Part shown: positions 1 to 10,499 of the stretch, piece by piece
How the letters are laid out: each line of letters opens with the position of its first letter
Position numbering within the stretch: position 1 is the stretch's first letter
Assembly (NCBI GenBank): GCA_947034895.1
Contig: OX344762.1
Location: 85,988,981-86,052,980 of the forward strand
Direction of reading: 5' to 3'
DNA length: 64,000 nucleotides
From: Rhytidiadelphus loreus
Taxonomy: Eukaryota > Streptophyta > Bryopsida > Hypnales > Hylocomiaceae
Position numbers and translations under genes: made by a program
The notes under the pieces: model-generated
Told to the model about the DNA's origin: nothing
The model's input: only the letters and a program-made list of their open reading frames with translations
Database searches by the model: none

Positions 1-1
1 G

Positions 2-1675
2 TTGAACCCATATTTGACAGATGTAGAAGAGCTTCATAACAACTGAGAGGCAAAGCGGGCATTGAATCGAGTCATCAGAAAATTGAGCGGACCATTGAAT
101 GTGGATGAAGATGAAGCAATTGTTGAGTTGACGGAATTTGAAGAGAAGTCGGGTCCCTTTGATCCATTACAAGAGGCTCCAGATGTTACTCGATGTAACT
201 TGTTGCCTCATCAATGGTGGAATCGTGTGGGTGGGAACGCTCTTCCAAAAATAGCAAGGAGAGTTTTGTCTCTGACATGCTCAGCATCATCTTGTGAAAG
301 AAACTGGAGCATGTATTCATTTGTACACGATAAAGTGCGTAATCGCCTAGCCACAAAGAAGGCTGAGATGTTGGTGTATATCTACACCAACAGCAAATTG
401 GAACGTGAAAAACAAGGACACAATCCAGCACTATTCTACGAAAAGTACCTTGTAGATGGAGATACAGATGAAGAGAATGAGAAACCATATTCTTCGGGGG
501 ACGAAGATGAAGTTAGGTTTAGAGATTTGAGAGAAGAACAGAGACGTGTGGTAGTAGAAGAACGCCTCCGTGGAAATAGGTGGGCTGGTATGGTGCCCCG
601 TGTAGGTAGTCCTCCACGAGGACGATACCACAACACTTTCGTGGGTGATGATGATGGACTGAGCTCTCCAGAGGCATTGCACCACCGCAGAGACAAAGCC
701 CCTCATGTGTCGGCTTGGGATGCATTTCCGGTAATCAATGCAGACCCAACGAGGGAAAGAACTCCTGATGACAACAATGACGGTGTAGATATCCCAGTGG
801 CAGATGAAGTGGAGCTTGTAAAGTCTCCAATTGCCACATGTCTGCCGCCTAGTATGCCAATGAACCTCCGAAGTGGTGCACGAGTTAATGTACAGGGTGA
901 AAGGCAAGAAGAGGTGTCGCATATTGAAGAGGTACCTACAGTTCGTCCAAGTTTAGCACCGTCCAACAACACTGCAACAGAAACTAGGGTGTACGATTTA
1001 GATGCGCCATTGCAAGTGGTATTCAACAAGACCCGTACCCATGGGTCCAATCGCCCTGCAAGTGTAGACATTGCCACAACATCGAGGATAGTACCAACTC
1101 CTCTAACAAGGTCGCCGACACATAATGATCTACAACAAATCGTTGATGAAGGAGTGCATGGCTCAGCTCCACAACCTACTCCGGCCTCGTTGATGTCAGG
1201 CCCTGGAGAATCATCCAGGCGATCGCGTGAACACTCCAAATCAGGAAATAAACGAACCCGCAAGACGCAAGACAGATTGACAAGGAACCCCAAGCGTCAA
1301 AACCATGCGATCCATCCATTTGTCATTGGAGAACGAAATTCCACTCGTAATCCTTGGCCATCAAGCGTAGCAGCGAGAGCAGAGCGTCAACATGTTGGGC
1401 AGCAGGTGCTTGAGCGACCGACTGGCCTTATTATCAATGGAATCACTGATGTATCGAGGCCGACAAAGCGATTAGTGCTAGCCGAAGTTGTTGTTGGTTT
1501 AGAAACGCAAGTGCAAAATTTGAACTATGAGGTGGAACGTGAGGTGATCCTTCAACCTACAAGCAGAGAGGATGATGAAAACGAGGTCTCAGGAGCTAGT
1601 GACAGTAGTGGGCCACATGAAGACACCGACCCCAATGCAGATGAAGCAGAAAGCGATTCTACCTTCACAACGTAA
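2..1675 (+). CDS. hAT-family transposase, C-terminal part, interrupted by an in-frame stop; 5' end outside the window
   Basis: The frame is open from the window edge except for a TGA at 44-46, then runs 537 codons from the TTG at 62 to TAA at 1673-1675. Residues about 45-115 after that stop match the hAT C-terminal dimerisation region: a WW pair, then RRVLSLTCSASSCERNWS, then VRNRLATKKAEMLVYIY. In hAT transposases this helical region mediates dimerisation, and the catalytic RNase-H-like part lies upstream, here outside the window. The residues before the stop (NPYLTDVEELHNN) read as the same protein, so the TGA looks like a disabling mutation. After the hAT motif come about 420 further residues, rich in acidic, Arg, Ser and Thr residues, with no fold I recognise; hAT proteins usually end soon after the dimerisation motif. 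ORFs on the opposite strand are shadows. Family assignment is firm; activity is doubtful; the tail is unexplained. Confidence 0.75.
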
Positions 1676-2143
1676 TGTGTTGCATTATAGATGTGAAAGC
1701 CTTCAAATAGTACTATAAGGATTTAACATCAATGCCTTGTAGTGAAGATTTGTTGCCAAAGCTTGTAATGAAATAGGTAGATTTTGAATTTTGTGTAGTC
1801 CATCACTTGGCTTCACAAAGTCAGGAAGATTGTAAAAGGTACTTTGGTGTTGACGATGATGATTAATGAAGGTATTCGTATTTTTTGCAAATAAGTGTGC
1901 AATTTCAAACAGGAGTGGTCCTTGTACTCAATTGTGAAGATCATCCCTATGTATGTACGCAGTTCCATTTAAATTAATATGATTATTGTGTTTGTTTTTA
2001 TAATAATTATGTTTAGGCTTATGAATTGATTGTCCCATGATATATCATTACATAATACATGTTCATTTGCTTTGGTACGTACCGAGCATATAATTCAATG
2101 CTTATATATTGCCGATTTGCCGTAGAATGTGTTGGTTGAAGAA
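1676..2143. other. 3' flank of the hAT gene, no gene seen
   Basis: AT-rich sequence following the hAT stop codon. It could include the 3' UTR and the end of the element, but I could not identify a terminal inverted repeat. No ORF or RNA gene is supported. Confidence 0.4.
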
Positions 2144-2202
2144 TAAATATTGGAAAAAAAATGTTGTGGGGGCCCCAGACTTGTAGCCCATGAAGTAGGA
2201 TC

Positions 2203-2475
2203 TGCGGTCGCCTTGGATTTGGACCCGCAGTCGCCCAGGATTTTGGACCCGAGGTCGCCCTACCCGTGGTCGCCCCATACCCGTGGTCGCCCCTACCCGT
2301 GGTCGCCCCCTACCTGCGGTCGCCCCTACCCGCGGTCGTCCCTACCCGTGGTCGCCCCTACCCGTGGTCGCCTTTGTACCCGCGATCGCCCCTACCCGTG
2401 GTCGCCCCCGTACCCGCAATCGCCCCTACCCGTGGTCGCCCCTACCCGTGGTCGCCCCTACCCGCGGTCACCCCT
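2203..2475. repeat. GC-rich 16-bp minisatellite
   Basis: About 15 degenerate copies of a 16-bp unit, GTCGCCCCTACCCGTG, with the first copies spaced wider. The block is strongly GC- and CpG-rich in an AT-rich region. Because 16 is not a multiple of 3, all three forward frames stay open and encode Pro/Trp/Arg-rich peptides; these ORFs are by-products of the repeat and are not annotated as genes. Confidence 0.85.
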
Positions 2476-2557
2476 CAGGAAGCACGCCACGTCACAGCCA
2501 CGTAGGACAGTCCGTTTTACCAAGGGGTAAAAAAATTTAAAATCCGAAATCCGTATA

Positions 2558-2625
2558 CGACAACAAAAACCGCCCTTACTCGACAACTCGACAATTCGAC
2601 ATGCGACATGCGACGTCTATTAGAC
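2558..2625. repeat. short CGACA-type direct repeats
   Basis: Several consecutive 7-9-bp copies of variants of CTCGACAA and ATGCGAC lie directly after the 16-bp minisatellite. It is a small low-complexity block with no coding potential. Confidence 0.55.
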
Positions 2626-2660
2626 ACAAAAACTCGAAATTCTGTCAGACAAGACAACCC

Positions 2661-5285
2661 TGGCAACTACCCGTTTTATTGCAGGGCCAAAAAAAGGATT
2701 TTTGTCACTTCAAACGCTAATATCTTGCAATCTATAGGCTAGAATTTCTACATTTATGTCTTTGTAACCCTAATTTATTCAATCAATTTGTAGTTACTAT
2801 GTCAAACATCACTTCTAAGGGCATTAAATAGTTTTTTAAATGATCTATCATGTACATGGCTTTGTATGTCAATTAATTCATTCTTGTCTCTACTCTCCAT
2901 ACCTACCCACAAACTAAAACCCCTCATAACTTTCATCTCATTAACCAAAATGGAATGATTCAAAGCTTTCCATGTATATATAAAATCTACAGAATCAATT
3001 TTAAATTTAAATTTTTTTTAAAAGTGATTTTTAAAGAGGTTTTTTGGGCTGCCTAGGCCACGTGCCAACTACTATAAATTCCATATCATGCAATAACTTT
3101 TTAACCATGTAGTCAAAAGTTATGAAAATTGTTGTGCCTTAAAAGCTACTCCTTGGGAACATGTTGTGTGAAATTTTCAAAGAAAAAAAATAAAAACTCT
3201 ATTCATAGTGAGTTGCCCAAAATTGCTATGTTACCAAAAAAATGGTGTTTGGTCCTTTAGGAGGAGTTGAAAAGTAAGTTGAGGGCCCCAATGGAAACCT
3301 CAAGGGTTCAACTAATTTCACACACAAAGGCCATAAAAATTTGGACTGGAATTTGGAGTTGAAAGGGTCCACTTTGCATCATAGGGTCAAGATCTTTAGA
3401 ATTTTTCTATCCACAATTATTGAGTTCAATGCCGACATTAGTTAATATACATCTTTAAAGTCCAGCATAATAAGTTCATAGTTGCCAAGACTCCCATGTG
3501 AATTAAAGTCTATAGACTTTTAACCCTAAGAAATAGAGCCTATAATTATTTTTTCAAATTTCATTTTGCAAGTCCTTATGAATGTGATTTTTTGTATTTA
3601 TTTTTTAGAGACGTGAGCACATGTCTTCTAGTAGTTGTAAAAATTTCACATTATTTTGGAAAAACATTGAAATTACCATAAATTTCAGAATAAAAGTGAA
3701 ACAATTCACATCAACTGCAATTGATGTTTAAATTTTTTGAAATCTCTCTAGATTTATATTATAGTGTCAACCATCATGGTTCATATTTTTTTGGTATATT
3801 ATTCTAATTAGAAAATTAAAAAATCATCATTTCATGGTTGCAAATTCATTTTTTCAAATTGATAATGAGAATTTTTCTATATTTTAAGTAGAATTACAAA
3901 TGAATAGCTGAAAAATATAAATGAAAAATTGATTTCCAATAGAAATCTAATGTTTTCCAAGGCTCTAATATTTGTGGAAAATTTTCCATCACCAAGGTCT
4001 CCTAATTTCAAATTGACCCTAAAACCTTCTAGTTGGGTGTCATTGATAGCATGGAGGGCAATAAAGCCCTCGCTTATTTTTATTATAATAATACAATTGT
4101 GGGTGAAGGGACACAAATTATTTGAAGCAATAATTGTAGTTGCACTCGCGTAGGGACTTTTGTGAAGATAGGTAGAGTACTTGACTACTTTGTTGCTTTT
4201 TAGACATGTACAAGGTGCAATAATGATTCAAATTAGGAGGCACTTGTCATTGGATTCAATTTAGCATGAATGCAAGTTTGTGTAACCTCTACATTCATCA
4301 TTTCATACATCTTTTATGTCAAATATACAAAAATACTATGTTGCTACCACAATTAAACTTTCCAAACCTTTATCCTCTAAATTCTTTGATATCCGTATTT
4401 AGAACAATGGATAACATGCTTTAGATAAACATTTCTCCCTATACCTTTTCATTCATCCAAAGTACTTTTAGAATCTTCAAAAGAAGACATTTTGTTTTAC
4501 TCCATTGGAGTGATTGCAATAAAGACCGGTCCTATTTCGCGGCACAATTGAAGTGACGGTGTTGCCATCAATTGTAACTTTCGGAAAATGAAGCAGATGG
4601 ACTTGAAAATTTTCATTGAAGATGGCTAACTCAGAAATCATGAGATTTATTATTTTTCATAAATTTTGAAAAATAATTTTATAATTAAATGTCAATTTAG
4701 CTAATTTGTCACACTTTGCGGTTTAGGGTTTTTTAGTATTGTGGAACATCCAAAAATTATGATGTTCACTTGAATTTTTTGTAGGCTATTATTTCCACAC
4801 TAGATGAGCATGTGCCCACCAAAGGCACTCAAAAAAACACAATTCTTTGTCCTCAACATGCATGTGAATAGGGGGCCCTTGCGCATAGCACTCCAAACAT
4901 TCATGATGGTTTCAACTTCTAGTTTTTGGTGAAATGTAAGTCTTTAAAAATGGTCAATTTTTAGTTTTTTTTATTCATGATATTCTAATTATTATTAATT
5001 TATACTTAATTTTATCTACTTTCTATGACAAACTGTCATTTTTTTCAAATAGTATTGTTTCAATACTTAATAAGTACTCAAAAGTACTATTGGCCGTTGA
5101 TTTTTCAAATCAACTACTGAGATTGCTCTGTTTTGTAGTACTGAGCGCAAAAAATCACAGTTTTGGCAGAATACTACCAAAATGGTTTGGTCTTTCTTGC
5201 AATCACCCATTGATAAAATTATCATAAATGATGTATGGTACTTGTACAAAGATATATCCTATTTGATAATTTGATTTAGCATAAA
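2661..5285. other. AT-rich non-coding stretch with degenerate dispersed repeat blocks
   Basis: No gene is supported. The segment 2675-2740 (GGGCCAAAAAAAGGATTTT, then TATCTTGCAATCTA) recurs at about 47753-47815. The segment about 3040-3190 recurs inverted at about 47100-47245. The phrase around 2925-2985 (CATAACTTTCATCTCATTAA, then a TTTCCATGTATATA motif) recurs near 18405-18465, 35560-35620 and 47320-47375. These belong to the TTAACCCC-ended repeat family described elsewhere in this list. Short ORFs here (for example 3877-4116 and 5067-5249) show no protein-like features. Confidence 0.5.
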
Positions 5286-5957
5286 TTAACCCCTAAAGTT
5301 CCCTTGAATCTAGAAGTCAAATGGAAGTTTGGGTAGGCTTGTATGATCTCAATTTTTGGTGTGATTCTAAAACCTTATTCTCACTATAGAAAAATAGATC
5401 AGGTTTCAAGGAAAATAATTTTATTTCAATATCTGTCCAATAGCAAAAATCATTATGCCCCTAAATCTAAAAATATTTGAGTCCAAAGATTACAAAATAT
5501 CATTAATATTAAAAAATAAGCACAAAATATAGTTATTTATTTTTGTAAATCTTTTATTCATATCATTTGGATTATGACAAGAAAATTGTGGAACATTTTG
5601 TTTGTGAGCATTTAAAACTTTAAAGTGAAAAAAGAATGTATTGGCTTCAATATTGCACTTAGTTTTCACAATTTCTCAAAAAAGAAAGGTCTACAAGGTT
5701 CAATTTGTATGCTAAGAAAATCTCATTGTTGGGATTTGCATATTTTCAAAGAGTTTTCTTCACTTCAAATGCTAATGCCTTCCAATCTATGTGGTCAATC
5801 TTCACAAAATTTTACTACATGGTTTGTGTAAGATCCTATGGTTCAATACCCCATAATTTCATTTTTTCATTTTTCCTGTCTCAATGCAATAGAAAATGAG
5901 TCTCTAAAAAATGAGTAGTTTTTGTAGAAAATGAGTCTCTAGGACTTTAGAGGTTAA
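5286..5957 (+). mobile_element. MITE-like dispersed repeat, TTAACCCCTAAAG family, copy with both ends
   Basis: The left end reads TTAACCCCTAAAGTTCCC and the right end reads GGGACTTTAG-like AGGACTTTAGAGGTTAA, forming short terminal inverted repeats around 672 bp. Internal blocks shared with other copies include CACTTCAAATGCTAATG and the GTAAGATCCTATGGTT motif near 5829-5844. No ORF of note. I could not define a target-site duplication, so the superfamily is unknown. Confidence 0.55.
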
Positions 5958-7382
5958 GTCATGTCATTAAAAAAACCCTGAGTTTTAGGTGATTAGCCCT
6001 AATTTTTTGCGATTACTACCAATCCTTCAATTCCCGAAGTTGATTTAGCCATATAAGACAACGTCCTCTTCAATTCTATTCCTACAACAACTCAATTATA
6101 TACGAAGGAAGATGGCAAGCCATGGAGGGGTGCAAAGGAGAAGTTTGAGGTTCTAATGAAGCTTTTTGTTCCTTGTTTGAGCCCTATAGGTGGCATTGTG
6201 GTAGATGTAGAATAAAGATTCTGTTTTTTAGGTTACTTTTTAGTTTTTATTGGAAAAGTATATAGAAAGTAGTCTAAAAAATAAGAAAAATAGCTTAAAA
6301 GAAGGTTGAAAACACTAAAAAGTAGAAAGGAGCTAAAAGTAATCTAAAAAATAAATAAAAAATTCAAACTTTATAGTGTGAATAGGGAAAAATGGATGAA
6401 AGGGGTGTGAAGTGGATGAATGGGATGCAAGTTGGATGGAAGAGATAAAAAATTGGATGAAAAACGATTGGAAGGGACATGAGCCTTCTTCCTGGCTTTT
6501 AAAGACACAAAAAATTAAAAATTGTGACACAGTATTTCAGGAGGAAATACATGTCTGAAAATTTTGTGTGTATTGTTCAGAGCATTTGCGTAATTTTGAA
6601 CTGTGATCATTGGGAGCATTTTACTCTCTGTGTTTCTAAAACAAAACATTTTCTTCTGTAATTTTGTGATTGTGAAAGTGGTTCTGTGTGAATTTTTGTG
6701 TTGTCTGTCAATTGCGAAATTACAAATTTTGGACCAGTGATTGGCAAACCAGTTCGGTGTGTTTTGTGATCGAGAAGTTAAAATGGTGCATGCAGCATTG
6801 ACTGAGAATCTGAATGTTTGGAGGAATTGATCGGAGTGTTGGATTAGTGTGAGAAGATTGACAGAGCCTGCAGCAATTTAGAGAAGAGATCGATAGTCAG
6901 AGTGGGGTTGAGAATTAAAAAAAACGGACAAACTGGTTTTGAAATCTTGAATCGAAATTGCCTCAGGAAACGCTGGAAATTTTTCATTGACGATCTGAGG
7001 CGATCTAGTGATCAGATTGTGAAGTGCAGATCAGCGAGGAGGCTGAAGGAAGATCGGAGTGTGTGCACAAGGCGTTTGGGATTGGAATTCCAATCAGGGA
7101 TCAATTGATAGTTTGGGTGATTGAAAATCAAAGTACGGGCGAGTTCAATTTTATTTAAAAATTTGAGACTGCTGTTGGTTTCGAATTTGAAGGCTTGCGC
7201 TGTGACTTCCAATCAGGCTTGCGGTGACCTTCCCAAGAGTAGCGACAAGGGTTGTAACTGAGATTGGAATCTTTGACCAGAGGAGCGATCAGAGACTCGA
7301 GAGATCGGAGCAGAGGTGCTCGCCGCGAATCGGCAGTTGGGTGTGAAGAAGACGATTGCCAAATTAGAGATTTGAAATCCCG
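5958..7382. other. AT-rich sequence followed by a more balanced stretch, no gene recognised
   Basis: From about 6540 the composition becomes less AT-rich and contains many TGTG and GATCG strings, resembling a transposon leader or a transcribed untranslated region. No protein family, primer-binding site or long terminal repeat could be recognised. The minus-strand ORF at 7213-7500 runs across a direct repeat and shows no domain. Confidence 0.3.
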
Positions 7383-7955
7383 ACGTGTTGCCCTCGCGGT
7401 TGTAGGGTACAGCCCACGGCCTTAGGTCCTCCGGCACGGTCATAGGGTCATAGACCACGGACTTAGGGTCTTTTATACGGCAATAGGTCTTGCGGGCCAT
7501 AGAATAAGTTATATTAATAAAATTGAAATTTTGAGTTCAATATTTGGATGAATTGACCAAAAACAAACTAAAATAAAGGTTCAAATTTTTTCGAACGGCC
7601 CTTTTTAGGAACAACTTACCTGTGGGTTTGGACTTGTTGCCCAATCTTAGAAGAAAGGAGAAAGCTCAAAGACCAAGAATTTGGTACTTTGTCCTAAACA
7701 TTTCATACTTTGCATACTAGACGTGTTGCCTACTAAGACTGCCATGTGTAGTCATTTTGCACATAGATTCGAAAAGCTCATAAAGAACAATTACTGGCTC
7801 TATTGCCCCAACACATAAAAAGGTACTAATTAACGAATTATTTGTATACTTTAAAAGTATTATCTTATATATATATATGATTACATCATAGGCTACATCC
7901 ATGTATAAGACGTGTTGCCCAACCTGACGTGTTGCCCATGATGTGTTGCCCGCCC
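7383..7955 (+). repeat. recurrent GACGTGTTGCCC motif
   Basis: The motif ACGTGTTGCCC or a one-to-three-base variant occurs near 7383, 7630, 7721, 7909, 7926 and 7940, always on the plus strand, and the last three are almost consecutive. The cluster ends just before a TATA-like string (CTATATAGG) near 7962. It could be subterminal repeats of a transposon or a cluster of protein-binding sites; I cannot decide. Confidence 0.45.
7397..7495. repeat. about 40-bp direct repeat, roughly 2.5 copies
   Basis: Units begin at 7397, 7437 and about 7478 with CGGT or CGGC, then TAGGGTACAGCCCACGGCCT-like text, TTAGG and TCTT/TCCT. GC content is higher than the surroundings. Confidence 0.5.
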
Positions 7956-8929
7956 TAGAATACTATATAGGACCGGGACTCTTAGAACATTGTGTCTACA
8001 TTAGGGGTAATGGACTAGCAACTAAATTGAGAGAACCTGGGAATAAGGGTGGGGAAAGAACTTAGAGAAAAAGAACAAAATATGTTTCCTGGTATGTTGT
8101 TTGAAATTAGTTTACATATTATTTACATCTACTTGAGAAAGTGACATTAGATGCACCAACGATAGACTATGTTGGCGTATCCGTGGATGAACCCCTATAC
8201 TAAAGGTGCTTTGTGGAAAAAGTAAAGTTTAAGTGAAAAAGTACCTTACAGTAGACATGATTGCCTCTACAAGTATTATAATCTACAATATTGACTTACT
8301 TCTTTCTTTATATTTTGTTTCACTTTTTTTTCTACACTTCAATTTTGATGTTTCATAATTCTAATATTGTGTTTCATTCAGATTCTTCTATTAGAGTAGT
8401 TCATTCCTCTAATTGTTATATCTTTGCATTAAAAAATGATGCTAAACTCTTTGATGAAGTACTAAAATCTCTACAGACACCTATTACTGTCTCCAAGACT
8501 CTTGATTCTACAATCATATGCGATGGTATGGAGATTGAAAATGACTCTCTAATTGAAGATGTCACACTACTTCACTTATGTGAGTAAATTCTACTTGTTT
8601 TTTTTCCTTTTCACCAACTTCATTTATAAATTCTATATTTTGTATTTAAATTTGTTACTATATTTTCCGATATATGGTTTATTGTTTGCAATTGGATGAA
8701 TCCATTGCCAAGGCAAACCTTGTTTTTTTATCAGCACCCTAGATTTCTTAAAAGTCCCTCTCTCAATCCTCATGGCCTCCATGTTTGTGCTAAAGATTTA
8801 GCATTAGCTTATGCTAATGCTTCATCTGATTCATCTTTAATGTTTCTATCACCTTGTAGATCTTATGATCATAGAGTATACTCATACTTTGAACTTAATG
8901 TATCTGAGTCGGACGATGTCTAAGTTTAT
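7956..8929. other. no recognised gene; two small plus-strand ORFs of unknown meaning
   Basis: Two plus-strand ORFs (8291-8587, 98 aa; 8696-8923, 75 aa) lie close together directly upstream of a transposon-derived repeat. The first has a Phe-rich hydrophobic N-terminus. The second contains HVCAKDLALAYANASSDSS. I recognise no family and see no supporting splice or promoter arrangement beyond the TATA-like string near 7962, so I do not call them genes. Confidence 0.2.
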
Positions 8930-9583
8930 TTTTATGATTTGATATTTGATTTCTATTGTCTTGTTTCTCAAATTGAATCTACCTCTGTATGATGTAGCAA
9001 CAATTCCATTCGATGCCTAAAACTTCATCCTATGCCTCAAACATCATTCTCAAATCACACTCCACCATTGAACTTAATGAAATTCTAAAAAATGGAATTT
9101 AACGTAGAATTCAATCAAACTACTACCATTGGATTAATCATATCTTCTATTTATTAGAAATGATTTTTATTTAATAAATAAATAAACTTTAAATAAAGAT
9201 AGTTCCAAAAAGAGGGGCATCAAGTAGCAAAATGATTGTTTAAGTCATTTGGAATTAATACATTTATTTGGTGTGTAATATATGTCTACTATCTTCATTT
9301 TATATTTTGCATATTCAAGATATTTCTAAAAAAATTTAAAGCATAGTTATAAAAATAAAATAAAATAGGTGGACCATTTTTATCCTTTAAATTTACATAA
9401 AGGCCCGTGGTTCATTTTTGGGGTACAAAATTGCATAGTAGCATATTCATTTGTTGTTTAGTTAAATTATAGATCCCTTCATCTAATTCCACAGTCATAG
9501 GTCCCCAATGGATTTATAATCTCTAAATAGAAGAAAAAAATTGTAGGCTCACAAGCTCATAGGCTCACATACTAGCATCCCTG
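8930..9583 (+). mobile_element. hAT-like non-autonomous element, right part only
   Basis: This block is collinear with 53166-54005, the right end of the 3.5-kb hAT-like element, at clearly visible high identity from GATTTGATATTTGATTTC to the terminus. It ends with ACTAGCATCCCTG, whose reverse complement CAGGGATGCTAGT is an hAT-style terminus, preceded by short AGGCTCACA repeats. The left end is absent. Compared with the 53-kb copy it has only a single copy of the AT-rich 20-bp unit that is expanded there. Confidence 0.7.
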
Positions 9584-9857
9584 GGTGAGATTTGGGGCCT
9601 TTGGAAGATTGTTTCGGACTTGTTCCCTTTACTATTCCCTCCGTAGTTGAAGGAACGGCCGGCATTTAGAAAAAAAAACTAAAAAAACTAAAATTTAATT
9701 CTTAAAATGCAAAAAGAAGTTGAAAAAAATAAAAATTGAGAAATGAGGTGGTAGCTTCTTGGCCACGTAAGACTGCTGCAGTGTTACTGCAACAATCAAA
9801 TTCTCTGGTTATCACTGCATGATAACTCGTGAGCTTCTAGAGGCCCCAAATCTCACC
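9584..9857. mobile_element. candidate 274-bp MITE with 17-bp perfect inverted repeats
   Basis: GGTGAGATTTGGGGCCT at 9584-9600 is matched exactly in inverse orientation at 9841-9857. The interior has no ORF and contains a CTCCGT-like string and A-rich tracts. It abuts the hAT-like terminus at 9583. No target duplication was found, so it could instead be an older hairpin locus into which the hAT-like element inserted. Confidence 0.45.
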
Positions 9858-10499
9858 TAATGAAATTAGCAAGCTTTACTCTTTCCCTAATGGACATATA
9901 TGGCTTTGGAGACCTCTCAACAATCATATATGTACCTTTTTTAGTGAAAAATGAAAGTTTTCAATAGATGATTTTAAAAACTGCCTCTCAAATTTTTGAA
10001 ATGGTCAAACAAATTTAACTACCCACTGCAAAATGAGCCTGAAATTTCAGATTGACCATACATGGTCGCTCACGCAATTAGGGGTTTAGAAGGTTCAAAG
10101 TCAAATAATATTGTCTTGCAATGTGCTGAAAAATTTGTTTTTTTCACTTTAAACGTAAATATCATGCAATTTGTGTGGTCAAAAATTCTGAAATATTTCC
10201 CACACATTTTCATACTAGTTAGGTGTAAGATCATATGGTTAAATGTGCAAAAAAAAAAAACAATTTTTTTACTCTTTGCTATAGAAATGGCAGTTTTAAG
10301 TGTTTTTTGACAAAAAAAAAAGCCTTGGTCCATTAGGGGTTGAAACATAAAATCATCAGATATTTGATGTGTATGGTGCCATATTTGAGCATGATAAGGT
10401 TTGAATCTAAAGATGCTATTTGAATGAAAGAAGTCAATTGTTGAATTATCAATTCAATGGTGTACATCTTCTAATATTTTAACACATAATTTGTATTCT
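9858..10499. mobile_element. AT-rich stretch with a TTAACCCC-family 3' part at about 10085-10345
   Basis: From AAGGTTCAAAGTCAAATAAT (about 10090) to TTAGGGGTT (about 10334-10342) this is closely collinear with 38455-38710: both hold TTTTTTTCACTTTAAA, ACTAGTTAGGTGTAAGATC, CTCTTTGCTATAGAAATGGC and the GGCCTTG-type ending. The small ORFs at 10062-10348 on both strands fall inside this repeat and are not genes. Confidence 0.6.

Noticed and set aside
186..1293. Several ORFs antisense to the hAT gene (for example 431-922 and 703-1293)
   Set aside because: Shadows of the plus-strand hAT frame; their residue patterns show no domain.
2150..2540. Three overlapping forward ORFs of 79-126 aa encoding Pro/Trp/Arg-rich peptides
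   Set aside because: They are the three frames of a 16-bp minisatellite whose unit lacks stop codons; no start context or domain supports a gene.
6540..7510. Possible long terminal repeat of a retrotransposon
   Set aside because: No second copy, no TG...CA borders with target duplication, no primer-binding site and no gag or pol sequence.
8291..8923. Two adjacent small ORFs as a gene pair
   Set aside because: No family, no clear start context and adjacent to a transposon remnant; kept only as a note in the feature list.
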